Origin: Patescibacteria group bacterium UBA1372
GTDB lineage: Bacteria; Patescibacteriota; Microgenomatia; UBA12405
NCBI GenBank assembly: GCA_002306295.1
Contig: DBRI01000020.1
Location: forward strand, 1 to 34,182
Direction: 5' to 3'
DNA: 34,182 nucleotides
Shown: one piece after another, positions 15,348-23,472 of the stretch
How the letters are laid out: every line of letters starts with the position of its first letter
How positions within the stretch are numbered: position 1 is the stretch's first letter
Notes under the pieces: generated by a model
Told to the model about the DNA's origin: nothing
Databases searched by the model: none
What the model saw: the letters and a program-made list of their open reading frames with translations, nothing else
Translations under genes and position numbers: made by a program

Positions 15348-15919
15348 TTAGAACTAGTAAAAAAATTAAGAAGCTGGCTTTTTTTGGAGACGGTAAGACA
15401 GGTGAAGATAGTGATTGTTTTAAACTAGCATACGAAACAGCAAAGATTGTGGCTAAAGATGGGTATATAGTAGTAAACGGAGGTGGGCCGGGGGTGATGT
15501 TGGCATCAAGCTTAGGAGCTAAAGAAGTGAGCGGAAAAGTAGAAGTGGTGGTGGTGAAAAGTGTCAGCCAACCTAAGGGAAATTATGAAGGTCAAAGTGA
15601 AGAAAATGTCAGATTAGCAGATAAAATATATGAAGAAGCTAATTATATGGAAAGGATGAATAAACTAGCTGAAGTGGCTGATGCTTTTTTAATTTTTAAA
15701 GGAGGAACGGGAACTATTGCAGAGCTAGGATATGTCTGGAGTGTGGCAAAATTTGAACATGGAAATCATGAGCCTGTAATAATGGTTGGCAAGGGATGGA
15801 GGGGAGTGATGAATAAGTTGAATAGATTTTTGAAATTGGAAAAAATTGAAATGGATGTAATAAATTTTGCTAACAATGGAAATGATGTGGTCAAAATAGT
15901 CAAAAAAATTACTGGGTAA
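15344..15919 (+). CDS. LOG-family (YgdH/lysine decarboxylase-like) nucleotide phosphoribohydrolase
   Basis: 191 residues. Family motifs: IVVNGGGPGVMLASSLGA (GGGxGxM) and LIFKGGTGTIAELGYVW (family PGGxGTxxE, with Lys in place of Pro), and the preceding NYMERMNKLAEVADAFL. LOG proteins cleave nucleoside 5'-monophosphates to base plus ribose-5-phosphate; older annotation as lysine decarboxylase is misleading. Release of ribose-5-P would connect with rpiB and rpe in the same operon. The 3' end overlaps the convergent capA-like gene by 11 bases. Confidence 0.82.
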   Translation: MIRTSKKIKKLAFFGDGKTGEDSDCFKLAYETAKIVAKDGYIVVNGGGPGVMLASSLGAKEVSGKVEVVVVKSVSQPKGNYEGQSEENVRLADKIYEEANYMERMNKLAEVADAFLIFKGGTGTIAELGYVWSVAKFEHGNHEPVIMVGKGWRGVMNKLNRFLKLEKIEMDVINFANNGNDVVKIVKKITG

Positions 15920-16865
15920 TGACAGGCTGACTGTTGAATTTGATCTGAACGGGAAATTTGTCAATAGAATGAATGGTATTTTTGTCTAAAGTAAGCCTAA
16001 TGATAAAAGTTTGGGAAGTTTCTTTAGACCAATTTTGATCAAAGATAAAATTTCCTAGAGAATAAAAAATTGGTTTACCCTGATAGGTTTCATATTCCTG
16101 CCAAACGTGAGGATGATGGCCGTGAATAATATCTGCACCTGCATCAACCATAAGATGAGCTAAATTGATACGCCAAGTTTCCGGATTGGTTATATACTCA
16201 TTTCCCCAATGAATAGAAACAATTAAGTAATCAACTTGAGAGTCGTATTGGGTTATAAGTTCGACGACTTTGGATTGGTCGAAACTGGGATTGGTAATAA
16301 AGTCAAAACCTAAAAAACCAAAAGAGACACCGTTTAGAGTGGTAGTTGTATAAGGATTAGCAGAATCATGAGAATAAAAAGAAATAATGTTATTTTGATC
16401 AAGGTAACTTTTTGTTTGAGAAAAACCAGATTGACCATAGTTGAAAATATGATTGTTGGCGAGATTTAGAATGAATTTGTTTTGCTTTAGATAGGGCAAA
16501 AATGATGGATCACCACAGAATTTAAAAGTATTGTGATAGACGGTGGGACAATCATCTACTATAGGACTTTCAAGATTGGCCAGAGTAAAATCATTTTGAA
16601 GTAGCCAGGGTGAAATTTTTTCAAATGAATAGCCAAAATTATTAAGCTCTCTGGCGTTAGCATTGATAAACCTACCCAAACCCAGATCCCCTACCAAACC
16701 AACAGTTATAACAGGAAAAGAAGTTGGGGTGGAAGTGGGACTTGCTTGATTTTGGGGAAAAATTGACACTAATGAAGGAGTTAGTGGCTTGGGAAAGAGT
16801 AAAAATTTAGAAAAAAATATAATTAAGATTAAAAAAAAGATGACAAAAATCTTTCTTGGAAACAT
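15909..16865 (-). CDS. CapA-like (PGA_cap) metallophosphatase-fold protein
   Basis: 318 residues with an N-terminal membrane anchor (residues 7-27). Motifs: VGLVGDLGLGRFIN (family GDxMLGR), TLANLESPIV, NLANNHIFNYG, VSIHWGNEYI, DIIHGHHPHVWQ and PIFYSLGNFIFDQ, the calcineurin-like fold of the CapA/PgsA family. These proteins act at the cell surface in polyglutamate or other polymer metabolism; the exact reaction here is unknown. The ATG is the predicted first transcribed base behind a minus-strand TAAAAT (16872-16877). Confidence 0.88.
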   Translation of the reverse strand: MFPRKIFVIFFLILIIFFSKFLLFPKPLTPSLVSIFPQNQASPTSTPTSFPVITVGLVGDLGLGRFINANARELNNFGYSFEKISPWLLQNDFTLANLESPIVDDCPTVYHNTFKFCGDPSFLPYLKQNKFILNLANNHIFNYGQSGFSQTKSYLDQNNIISFYSHDSANPYTTTTLNGVSFGFLGFDFITNPSFDQSKVVELITQYDSQVDYLIVSIHWGNEYITNPETWRINLAHLMVDAGADIIHGHHPHVWQEYETYQGKPIFYSLGNFIFDQNWSKETSQTFIIRLTLDKNTIHSIDKFPVQIKFNSQPVITQ

Positions 16866-16871
16866 CTATTA

Positions 16872-16877
16872 ATTTTA
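16872..16877 (-). promoter_or_regulatory. -10 box of the capA-like gene (leaderless type)
   Basis: A minus-strand TAAAAT is followed by six bases and then the ATG, so the expected transcription start is the A of the start codon. Confidence 0.5.
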
Positions 16878-16922
16878 TCATTATGTTAGTAATTAGAGCT
16901 TGGTTGAGTTAAAATTTAGGAT

Positions 16923-17732
16923 ATGAAAATTGGTTTACTACTATTATTGGTTTGGTTTTTAGGAGGCTGTCAACTTAGACCTCTAAAAAGTGAAATTGAA
17001 ATAATAACCAGTCCAATCGCAAAAATTTATATAGATAGTGTTGAGATGGGAACGACTTCAACAATTTATAAAAATAGTGATTTGAAACCAGGCGAAATTG
17101 AACTGAAGTTGGAACCGGAAGACACTAATTTGACAGCTTGGAGTTATAAATTAAAACTTAATAATTTAACTACAACGGTGGTATCCAGAAAATTTGACCA
17201 GGAAGACAGATATTCATCGGGGTACGTGATGTATTTGGAAGAGATAGGAGAAAATGAGGAGCCGACTCTGGTGATAAACAGTAAGCCGGCTGATGCATCC
17301 ATTAAGATTGATGGCATAATAATGGGAAGAACCCCAACGAAAATTGAAAAAATGGTTGAGGGTGATAGACAAGTGGTGATTTCTTATCCCGGATACGAAA
17401 ATCAGACGCTGTTTGTAAAAATGAGAAAGGGTTATCAGGTGGTGGTAGATGTATGGCTGGCAATGACAAAAATTGAAATACCAGAAATGGAAGAAGAAGT
17501 GGCTATAAGCCAAAATGTGAACATAAAGAAAGTAAAAATAAAAGAAACTGGAACTGGCTGGCTAAGAGTAAGAGATGTACCATCAACACAGGGAAGAGAA
17601 GTGACCAAGGTTGATGTGGGTAGTGAATACGAAATGATTGAAGGTGACGAAACAGACTGGTATCAAATAAAGGTGGATGAGGAAATTAGCGGCTGGATTT
17701 CGGCTGAGTACGCCGAGATAGTTGAAGAATAA
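16923..17732 (+). CDS. lipoprotein with PEGA repeats and C-terminal SH3 domain
   Basis: 269 residues. A lipoprotein signal ends in the lipobox LGGC (Cys at about residue 16). One PEGA-like unit lies at about 25-100 (ITSPIAKIYIDSVEMGTT) and a second, clearer one at about 115-180 (INSKPADASIKIDGIIMGRTP ... VISYPGYENQ). A bacterial SH3 domain closes the protein (GTGWLRVRDVPSTQGREVTK ... DWYQIKVDEEISGWISAEY). SH3 domains of this kind often bind peptidoglycan, so it is probably an envelope protein. TAAAAT (16910-16915) gives a near-leaderless start. The end overlaps the convergent GT4 gene by 47 bases. Confidence 0.82.
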   Translation: MKIGLLLLLVWFLGGCQLRPLKSEIEIITSPIAKIYIDSVEMGTTSTIYKNSDLKPGEIELKLEPEDTNLTAWSYKLKLNNLTTTVVSRKFDQEDRYSSGYVMYLEEIGENEEPTLVINSKPADASIKIDGIIMGRTPTKIEKMVEGDRQVVISYPGYENQTLFVKMRKGYQVVVDVWLAMTKIEIPEMEEEVAISQNVNIKKVKIKETGTGWLRVRDVPSTQGREVTKVDVGSEYEMIEGDETDWYQIKVDEEISGWISAEYAEIVEE

Positions 17733-18765
17733 AGGCAAAAAAGAGAAAAAACAGTCCAATAATAAAATATAGTTTTTGGCGGCTGTTTAAAAATAAAGAA
17801 ATAAGACCAAGGATGAGTGAGAAAAGCCAGTAAAGTATGGATATTTGAGGCCGAGAGAAACCAGCTTTGAGAAGAAGGTGGTGAAGATGCTGACCATCGG
17901 CAAGATAGATTGGTTTTTTGTTTTTAAGACGCCTAACGATAACAAAAAAGGCATCGATCATGGGTATTCCTAAAAGAAAAATCAGAGTAGCTAGTTTTGC
18001 TCCTGAGAGGATGGATAAAACTGCTAAAAAGAAACCGGCTAAACTTTTGCCACTATAGCCTGGCATAATTTTTTGAGGGAAAAAGTTATAAGGTAAGAAA
18101 CCCAAATAAGCTCCAGCAACAGAAGCAGCTAAAATTATGACCGGCCACTGGGTAGTATCTGAAGAAAAGCGAAGACCGATAATGCCTATAAAAATGGCAG
18201 AAATTGAAACAAAACCGGGAAGTTGGCCTTCAACACCAGCTGACCAGCCAACTACATTGGTACACCAAACTATCCAAAAAATAGTCAGGAGGGCAGAAAT
18301 CAAAGAAATTGAAACAGGCTTAAAGAAGGTGAAATTTAGAGTAAATTTGTTTAAAAAAATAACTGAGCCGGGAGTGCCTAGAGGATTACTAATATAGTTT
18401 ATGCCAATACCAAATAAAATAATAATAAGACCAGTGAGGATATTGACAAAGAGTCTGGTAATGGGACTAATATCTTTGATGTCATCTACAACCCCGACAA
18501 TAAGGGCGATAAAGGCAGAAATGAAAATGGCAATAAGATGAAGATCTAGAGGTAAGAAAAGTAAGGAGGTGATAAAAATTGCACTAAAAATAGGAATACC
18601 TCCGCCTCGGGGAACAGAGTAGAGAGCAGTGGCATTGCCGGTTTTTTGTTGTCTAAGTTTGGGATCTTCGAGCCAAGAACGACTAGTGAAAAAGCGAATA
18701 GTGATAGGTGTTAATAGATAAGCAATAAAAAACGATAAACACAAAGGAATAAGGACTAAAGACAT
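17686..18765 (-). CDS. GT4/MraY-WecA superfamily membrane protein with altered catalytic motifs
   Basis: 359 residues, about ten membrane helices. Superfamily motifs by position: PRGGGIPI and GVVDDIKDIS (first Asp pair intact), then TNVVGWSAGVEGQLPG where the family has NxxNxxDGLDGLA, and MPGYSGKSLAGF where it has MGDxGSxxLG; the terminal HLHHLLLKAG (HxHH) is intact. Thus the DGLDG acids are Ala/Glu and the metal-site Asp is Tyr. Intact enzymes move sugar-1-phosphate from a UDP-sugar to undecaprenyl phosphate. It sits last in an operon with a GT39-like and a GT2 protein, so an envelope role is clear but catalysis is uncertain. Confidence 0.75.
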   Translation of the reverse strand: MSLVLIPLCLSFFIAYLLTPITIRFFTSRSWLEDPKLRQQKTGNATALYSVPRGGGIPIFSAIFITSLLFLPLDLHLIAIFISAFIALIVGVVDDIKDISPITRLFVNILTGLIIILFGIGINYISNPLGTPGSVIFLNKFTLNFTFFKPVSISLISALLTIFWIVWCTNVVGWSAGVEGQLPGFVSISAIFIGIIGLRFSSDTTQWPVIILAASVAGAYLGFLPYNFFPQKIMPGYSGKSLAGFFLAVLSILSGAKLATLIFLLGIPMIDAFFVIVRRLKNKKPIYLADGQHLHHLLLKAGFSRPQISILYWLFSLILGLISLFLNSRQKLYFIIGLFFLFFAFILQLSRRTQPKSSR

Positions 18766-18766
18766 G

Positions 18767-19147
18767 TCAGGAAACTAGATTAATAATTTTTAGCAAAGCA
18801 TAAAAAGATAAAAATGAGTAGAGAGAAGAGGAAATAAGAAGAGAAACGGATAAAAGTGTAAGCTTGGCTAAAAATGTAATAAAAAAGAGATTAATAAAGA
18901 GGATAGCCACAGAAGTAGCTGGTAAAAGAAAAAGATAACGGGGGGAAGCTAACTGGTCTTTTCCCCAAGGACGGCTATAAAAAAGTGGTAATTCAGGTGG
19001 CAACTTGTCTAAATAAATAAAAATGAGGACTGATTGAACTAGAATAAAGGTTAGGGAAAGAAGAAAGAGCTGACGACTATATTTTTTTTGCCAAAAGTTT
19101 CCCAACTCTGATAATTGGACGAAAATTGTAGTAAAAATATTGGTCAT
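18767..19147 (-). CDS. conserved small membrane protein
   Basis: 126 residues with an amphipathic N-terminus and three membrane segments (about 26-46, 70-92, 96-120). Between the first two lies KLPPELPLFYSRPWGKDQLA, which looks like a conserved extracytoplasmic turn. It overlaps the GT39-like gene by four bases and ends one base before the GT4 gene starts, so it belongs to that operon. No known enzymatic motif. It may be an accessory subunit of one of the glycosyltransferases, by context only. Confidence 0.65.
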   Translation of the reverse strand: MTNIFTTIFVQLSELGNFWQKKYSRQLFLLSLTFILVQSVLIFIYLDKLPPELPLFYSRPWGKDQLASPRYLFLLPATSVAILFINLFFITFLAKLTLLSVSLLISSSLYSFLSFYALLKIINLVS

Positions 19148-20574
19148 CTTTTGCGATAAATTGAAACATTGTCAATAACATAATCTAGGGCGTAGTATCT
19201 GTAGATAAATTGATCGAGCTTTTCAAAGGGTCTATTATCCATTGGATAATAAAGTATAAATTCGGGAGTATTTATTTTTAGTCTATCTAGGGTTTGAGAA
19301 TGGGTTTTAAAATCTACTATATGATAAGCAACCGTGAATTTATCTGAGGGTAATATATTCAATTTGGCATAAATATAGGGAGCGTCTCCCCAAATGAAAA
19401 GTTTTTTATCGGCAATGTTTTTAGAGCTTAAATAATCGACAATTTGCTGACTTTGAGAAACTTGGGGACCGAAAAAATCTTGAAAAACTTGGGGGTTATC
19501 GAAATTTAGGTAAAACGCTTTATAGTACCCCCTGTTTCGATAGAAATAAAAGTTGAAGGTAGTTAGCCCAAGAATAGCCATAACAGAAAGGATTAATACT
19601 GATTTAATAAAGGAATTGTTTTTATAAAAAAGATAAATAAAAGTAAGACAAAAAGGCGGAACAGCCTGAAGAAGATAATGAGGATAGGGTCTGCCTGAGA
19701 GAAAAACGCCAAAAATTGCCGAAGACAACCAAAGTAATAAAAGGAGGTGTTTTTGGTTAATTTTTTTTCGATAAAACAGAATTAAGCTATAGAACCAAAA
19801 AACAACTAAGACAATACCCCGATAAAGTAAGCCTCCCTGAAGGGGTGATGATGAATGACCACCTGTTTGCCAAGAAGAAAGATAAGGAAAGTTTTGAAGA
19901 AGGGAGGAATTTAAAAACTCGGGTAAAGCGTTTTTTGACCAGTAAAAAATGGCATAGATTAGAAAGGGTGAGATAAAGCTAAAGACAAAAATAAAAGCTT
20001 TTGATAAAAATGGCAAAAACTTTTTTGAAGAAGTTAGTAGGAAAAAGAAGCTAAGTGCGGCAAAATCTAGGAGAGCTGGCATTTTGAAAGTAAAGGCAAC
20101 GCCTAAAAAAAGGGCTGAAGCAGTCAAAGAATTTAGATTGGAGGGATTGAAAAGTAAAAAAGCTAAAATGGTTGGTAAAAGCATAAAAATTTCGGCATTG
20201 GCGATATTACCTTCAATTAGAGGAATAGAAGTAAGAGTAATAAAAATAAAAAGACTTAGTTTGGAAAAAAAGGAATTGAAAAACTTACGGGATAGTTTGT
20301 AAAAAAAATAGTTAGTGGGAATCATCCACAATAAAAGAAGAAGTCTAAATCCAAAAACGGTTTGAGAAAGAGCGGCAAGATAGTAAAGGGATGGTGGTTT
20401 GTTGTCGTGAATTTGGGAGTATAAGGTAATACCTTTTCTGATGGCCTGGCCTAAAACAAGATAAATAGCTTCGTCTCCGTACCAATAGGGCTCAAATAAA
20501 GAGGGCAGACGTAAAAACAGGAAATAGATAATAAAGAAAAGCCACGGTTTGAGACTAACCAATCTTTTATTCAT
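19144..20574 (-). CDS. GT-C (GT39/ArnT-like) membrane glycosyltransferase
   Basis: 476 residues with about eleven predicted membrane helices. The first extracytoplasmic loop carries PYWYGDEAIYLVLGQAIRKG, the Asp-Glu signature of PMT/ArnT-type transferases, followed by IHDNKPPSLYYLAALSQ. Such enzymes take a polyprenyl-phosphate-linked sugar and transfer it to protein, lipid or glycan outside the membrane. The soluble C-terminal part (about 365-476) includes KLFIWGDAPYIYAKLNI. Acceptor and sugar are unknown. UppS in this window would provide the lipid carrier. Confidence 0.82.
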   Translation of the reverse strand: MNKRLVSLKPWLFFIIYFLFLRLPSLFEPYWYGDEAIYLVLGQAIRKGITLYSQIHDNKPPSLYYLAALSQTVFGFRLLLLLWMIPTNYFFYKLSRKFFNSFFSKLSLFIFITLTSIPLIEGNIANAEIFMLLPTILAFLLFNPSNLNSLTASALFLGVAFTFKMPALLDFAALSFFFLLTSSKKFLPFLSKAFIFVFSFISPFLIYAIFYWSKNALPEFLNSSLLQNFPYLSSWQTGGHSSSPLQGGLLYRGIVLVVFWFYSLILFYRKKINQKHLLLLLWLSSAIFGVFLSGRPYPHYLLQAVPPFCLTFIYLFYKNNSFIKSVLILSVMAILGLTTFNFYFYRNRGYYKAFYLNFDNPQVFQDFFGPQVSQSQQIVDYLSSKNIADKKLFIWGDAPYIYAKLNILPSDKFTVAYHIVDFKTHSQTLDRLKINTPEFILYYPMDNRPFEKLDQFIYRYYALDYVIDNVSIYRKR

Positions 20575-20580
20575 AACTTA

Positions 20581-22089
20581 TTAAGTTAGTTTACCTTTTT
20601 TGATAGTGGTTTTGTACTCTATTCTTTTACCAAGCATAAGGCGCGTATGGGAATGAAGCCCAGGGAGGACAGATAAAACTAAAGTAGCAACAGGCATCAA
20701 AGGCCAATAGATTAGATTTTTAAGAAAGTCAAAAAAGTTTTTGTTTTTAGAATCTGGCCTTAATTTCCAATCTAAAACTATGAGGACAAATAAAGGAATT
20801 AGACAGAGACTTAAAATAACATTACTGATACGAGGCAGATTATAGCCAATTGAAGTTTGAAAGAAGCGAGGATTTAGCAGAACTGGCAAACTGGTACCCA
20901 AAGTTAAAATGAACCAATTGCTGGACCAGATAAAGTGGGTTTCAACAAGCTTGAAAATTCTTAGGAGTCTAGTTATTAGAGGAATGTCAGTATGAATACG
21001 TGATTGTTCGATAGCATAGGCAATATCAGTGGCTCCCCAGGCATGACGAAGACATTGCTGATATCTGTTTTTGATAGCGTCAAAATAATTTTTACCTTCG
21101 GGAGCATCAACAACTGTGGGTAAAAAAATGGGGGTGATAGTGACATGACCCTTGGTGGCAAAAAAGGATTGTAGAAATATATGCCAATCTTCTGGAATAA
21201 AATCTGGATCCCAGTATCCAGTTTGGTTAATAAGAACGAAAGAAGATGAATAACAGGAATAATTGAAAAACAAACCATCAGGTTCTTGGATATTAGCAAT
21301 ATGAATGACATTGCCTAGAGTACCAATAATTTTTATAGGAGCTGGTACTCTATCGATATTGTGATGCCAAAAAATTGGAGATTGCCAAAAACTTTGATAT
21401 CGATTTGGTTGGTAGGAAAAATGGTAGGAAAGAGCTGAAAAATAGTTGGGGTTAAAAATGGTATCAACATCGCAACTGGTTAGAGTAGTAAGCTTTAGAG
21501 ATAGAGATCCATTGTCTATAAATTCTTTTTTAAAATTTTTGGCTGCCCAGGCTTCATTGGTGTGCTTACCAGCAATTTCTCCAGGAATATCTTTAGGGTG
21601 AACGGGAAAATAGAGATGACCAAAAACATTTTTGTATTTGTTTTGGAAATATTTGATAGTGTTTTGATTGTTTTCCTGCCCTGCTCTTTCCTCTTGGCCA
21701 ATAACAACATGAATGTTTTTGAGATTGATATTGATTTGAGCAGCTAAGGAAGAGACAGCCATATCAATAACTTCAACAGGTTCTTTGTAGGAAGAAATAA
21801 AAATAGCGTGGTGAATCTGATTAAAATCTAACCAATCTTTTTTCTTATCTTGCTGATATTTTTCTTGCCAATTAAAAGTTTTTTGTTTTTTAATTTTAAA
21901 ATAACCAATAGTGGCAAAAATAGCTGATTTATAGGATTGATAAATCCAGTAAATTAAAAAACCTATAACAAAGTAGGCAACAAGTTTGGGGACAATAAAA
22001 GAACCCCAAATAGGAAAAGTGATGGTAGTCCAGGCAAAGGCACCAGGTAGAATTTCCCAAAGACGGTAGGTAGCGGAATTTTTATTCAT
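20581..22089 (-). CDS. processive family 2 glycosyltransferase (membrane)
   Basis: 502 residues. Two N-terminal helices (about 12-52), a cytosolic GT-A domain (about 90-370) and about three C-terminal helices (390-485). GT2 landmarks: AIFISSYKEPVEVIDMAVSS, CDVDTIFNPNYF (DxD), PEDWHIFLQSFFATKG (ED base motif), and RYQQCLRHAWG, equivalent to the QxxRW of processive enzymes such as cellulose and hyaluronan synthases. It probably polymerises or extends an envelope polysaccharide from a nucleotide-sugar. First gene of the operon; minus-strand TATAAT/TATAAA lie just upstream (22094-22105). Confidence 0.82.
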   Translation of the reverse strand: MNKNSATYRLWEILPGAFAWTTITFPIWGSFIVPKLVAYFVIGFLIYWIYQSYKSAIFATIGYFKIKKQKTFNWQEKYQQDKKKDWLDFNQIHHAIFISSYKEPVEVIDMAVSSLAAQININLKNIHVVIGQEERAGQENNQNTIKYFQNKYKNVFGHLYFPVHPKDIPGEIAGKHTNEAWAAKNFKKEFIDNGSLSLKLTTLTSCDVDTIFNPNYFSALSYHFSYQPNRYQSFWQSPIFWHHNIDRVPAPIKIIGTLGNVIHIANIQEPDGLFFNYSCYSSSFVLINQTGYWDPDFIPEDWHIFLQSFFATKGHVTITPIFLPTVVDAPEGKNYFDAIKNRYQQCLRHAWGATDIAYAIEQSRIHTDIPLITRLLRIFKLVETHFIWSSNWFILTLGTSLPVLLNPRFFQTSIGYNLPRISNVILSLCLIPLFVLIVLDWKLRPDSKNKNFFDFLKNLIYWPLMPVATLVLSVLPGLHSHTRLMLGKRIEYKTTIKKGKLT

Positions 22090-22131
22090 AAACTTTATAA
22101 TTATATCAAAAAATACTGTTAAACTTAGAGT

Positions 22132-22854
22132 GTGAAACAGAAAAGAAAAGCAATTAATTTTTGGACAGTCAGAGTAGAACCTTATTTAAAAAATAGTAAT
22201 AAATACAGGAATAAAATAATTAAAAAAGAAATTGAAATGTTTGGGGATGATAGAAATAAAAAGTATTATAGACAAAAAATGAAAATTGCTAGACGGGTGG
22301 TAGAAAAAATTAGGGCTATTCCATGGATAGTGATGATAGGAATAACCGGGTCGGTGGCAACGGAGTGGCCAAAAAGAGATGATGATATAGATTTTGTAGT
22401 AATTTGTCAGGACAATAGACTGTGGTTGTGTAGATTAATAGTGCTAGTTGAATTGAAATTTTTTGGCTTTAAAGTCAGAAGTTTTTTTAGAAACAAAAAG
22501 AATGGTCTTTGCTTTAATTTGTGGTTGGAAGAAAAGAGTATGGAAATTGAAAAGAGTAGACGGGGAATGTTAACGGCTTTAGAAATTTTATGGATGAAAC
22601 CGATTTTTTTAAGAAAAAATTTTTATAATAAATTTTTGGCAGCTAATAAATGGATTGAAAAGTATATCAAACTGAATATTGAAGATGGATTGACGGGTAA
22701 AAAAGGGAGGAAGAATAATTTACTGAGCTGGTTGAATAAATTTTTATATCGATTGCAATTTATATATATGAAAAACAAGATTACAGGTGAGATAGTAGCT
22801 GAAGACAAAGCTTATTTTCACCCTCGTGGAAGGATACGGTTTGATAGAATATAA
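22132..22854 (+). CDS. nucleotidyltransferase-fold protein
   Basis: 240 residues from a GTG at 22132; TAAACT (22120-22125) places the transcription start exactly on it. The nucleotidyltransferase signature is MIGITGSVATEWPKRDDDIDFVV (GS followed by DxD-type acids), with LCFNLWLEE as a possible third acidic strand. The rest is Lys-rich and helical. This family includes aminoglycoside nucleotidyltransferases, MNT-type antitoxins and tRNA-modifying enzymes. No HEPN partner is adjacent, so a toxin-antitoxin role is not supported. It heads the PBP operon. Confidence 0.7.
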   Translation: MKQKRKAINFWTVRVEPYLKNSNKYRNKIIKKEIEMFGDDRNKKYYRQKMKIARRVVEKIRAIPWIVMIGITGSVATEWPKRDDDIDFVVICQDNRLWLCRLIVLVELKFFGFKVRSFFRNKKNGLCFNLWLEEKSMEIEKSRRGMLTALEILWMKPIFLRKNFYNKFLAANKWIEKYIKLNIEDGLTGKKGRKNNLLSWLNKFLYRLQFIYMKNKITGEIVAEDKAYFHPRGRIRFDRI

Positions 22855-22856
22855 TA

Positions 22857-23465
22857 ATGTCTTTTAAATATAGCCAAATTAAAATTAGCTGGCATCTGAC
22901 TTTGGTAATAATTGTATTTGGATTGGTAATTTTGGGAGTGTCTTTGGCACAGGCTTCGTGGGCTACCTTAAACAAAGACATAAATATGGATAGATTTAGA
23001 ATTAATCCAGTTGAGTTTGAAATAGAGAACAGTGTGACGGGTGGAAGAGAAATAATTAAATATAATCTACCTCAAATAAGCAAGGTATCGGGAGGATTTT
23101 TGTATGAAGTGAAAAAATGGAGAGATAATGTTTGGATCAACATATCCAGCAGAGGTGATAAGCGAGAAAGAGCTAATCTGTACATGCTTTTGGCTGACAA
23201 AAAAATAGCTGAAATGCTAGTAATGAGCCAAAGTGGAAATTTTAAAAATGAAGATTTGTATGAATTTGGAGAAATGGCGGTAAACTTCTTAGAAAAGGCA
23301 GTGGAAACTACAACCGAAATGGATAATGTGATTGAAGCTTCAAAAATTAGACATAAAGTGGAAGGAGCAAAGTTTTTTTATGAACAATTATTTAGATCGG
23401 TTGGAGAATTGACTGGGGAAATAGACAAATATGGTCAATTAAATCAGAAGCTATCAAATATTTAA
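22857..23465 (+). CDS. membrane-anchored protein with DUF5667-like domain
   Basis: 202 residues. An N-terminal anchor (12-34) leads to an extracytoplasmic helical domain with the pattern VSGGFLYEVKKWRDNVWINI ... RANLYMLLADKKIAEMLVMS, which resembles DUF5667 (family LPxSPLYxLKRxxExxxL then LxLAxxRLxEA). That domain is common in exported proteins of CPR and other bacteria and has no assigned activity. It lies two bases after the nucleotidyltransferase gene and just before two PBPs, suggesting an accessory role in wall synthesis. Confidence 0.7.
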   Translation: MSFKYSQIKISWHLTLVIIVFGLVILGVSLAQASWATLNKDINMDRFRINPVEFEIENSVTGGREIIKYNLPQISKVSGGFLYEVKKWRDNVWINISSRGDKRERANLYMLLADKKIAEMLVMSQSGNFKNEDLYEFGEMAVNFLEKAVETTTEMDNVIEASKIRHKVEGAKFFYEQLFRSVGELTGEIDKYGQLNQKLSNI

Positions 23466-23472
23466 GAAGTAG

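Noticed and set aside
19825-19860. GT39-like gene encodes SSSPLQGGLLYRG, similar to a repeat-derived peptide
   Set aside because: The DNA has only a short CCCT/AGGG symmetry and no C-rich arm; it may be ordinary coding sequence.
22132-22854. Nucleotidyltransferase as a MNT/HEPN toxin-antitoxin antitoxin
   Set aside because: No HEPN-like gene is adjacent; the next gene is a DUF5667-like anchored protein followed by PBPs.
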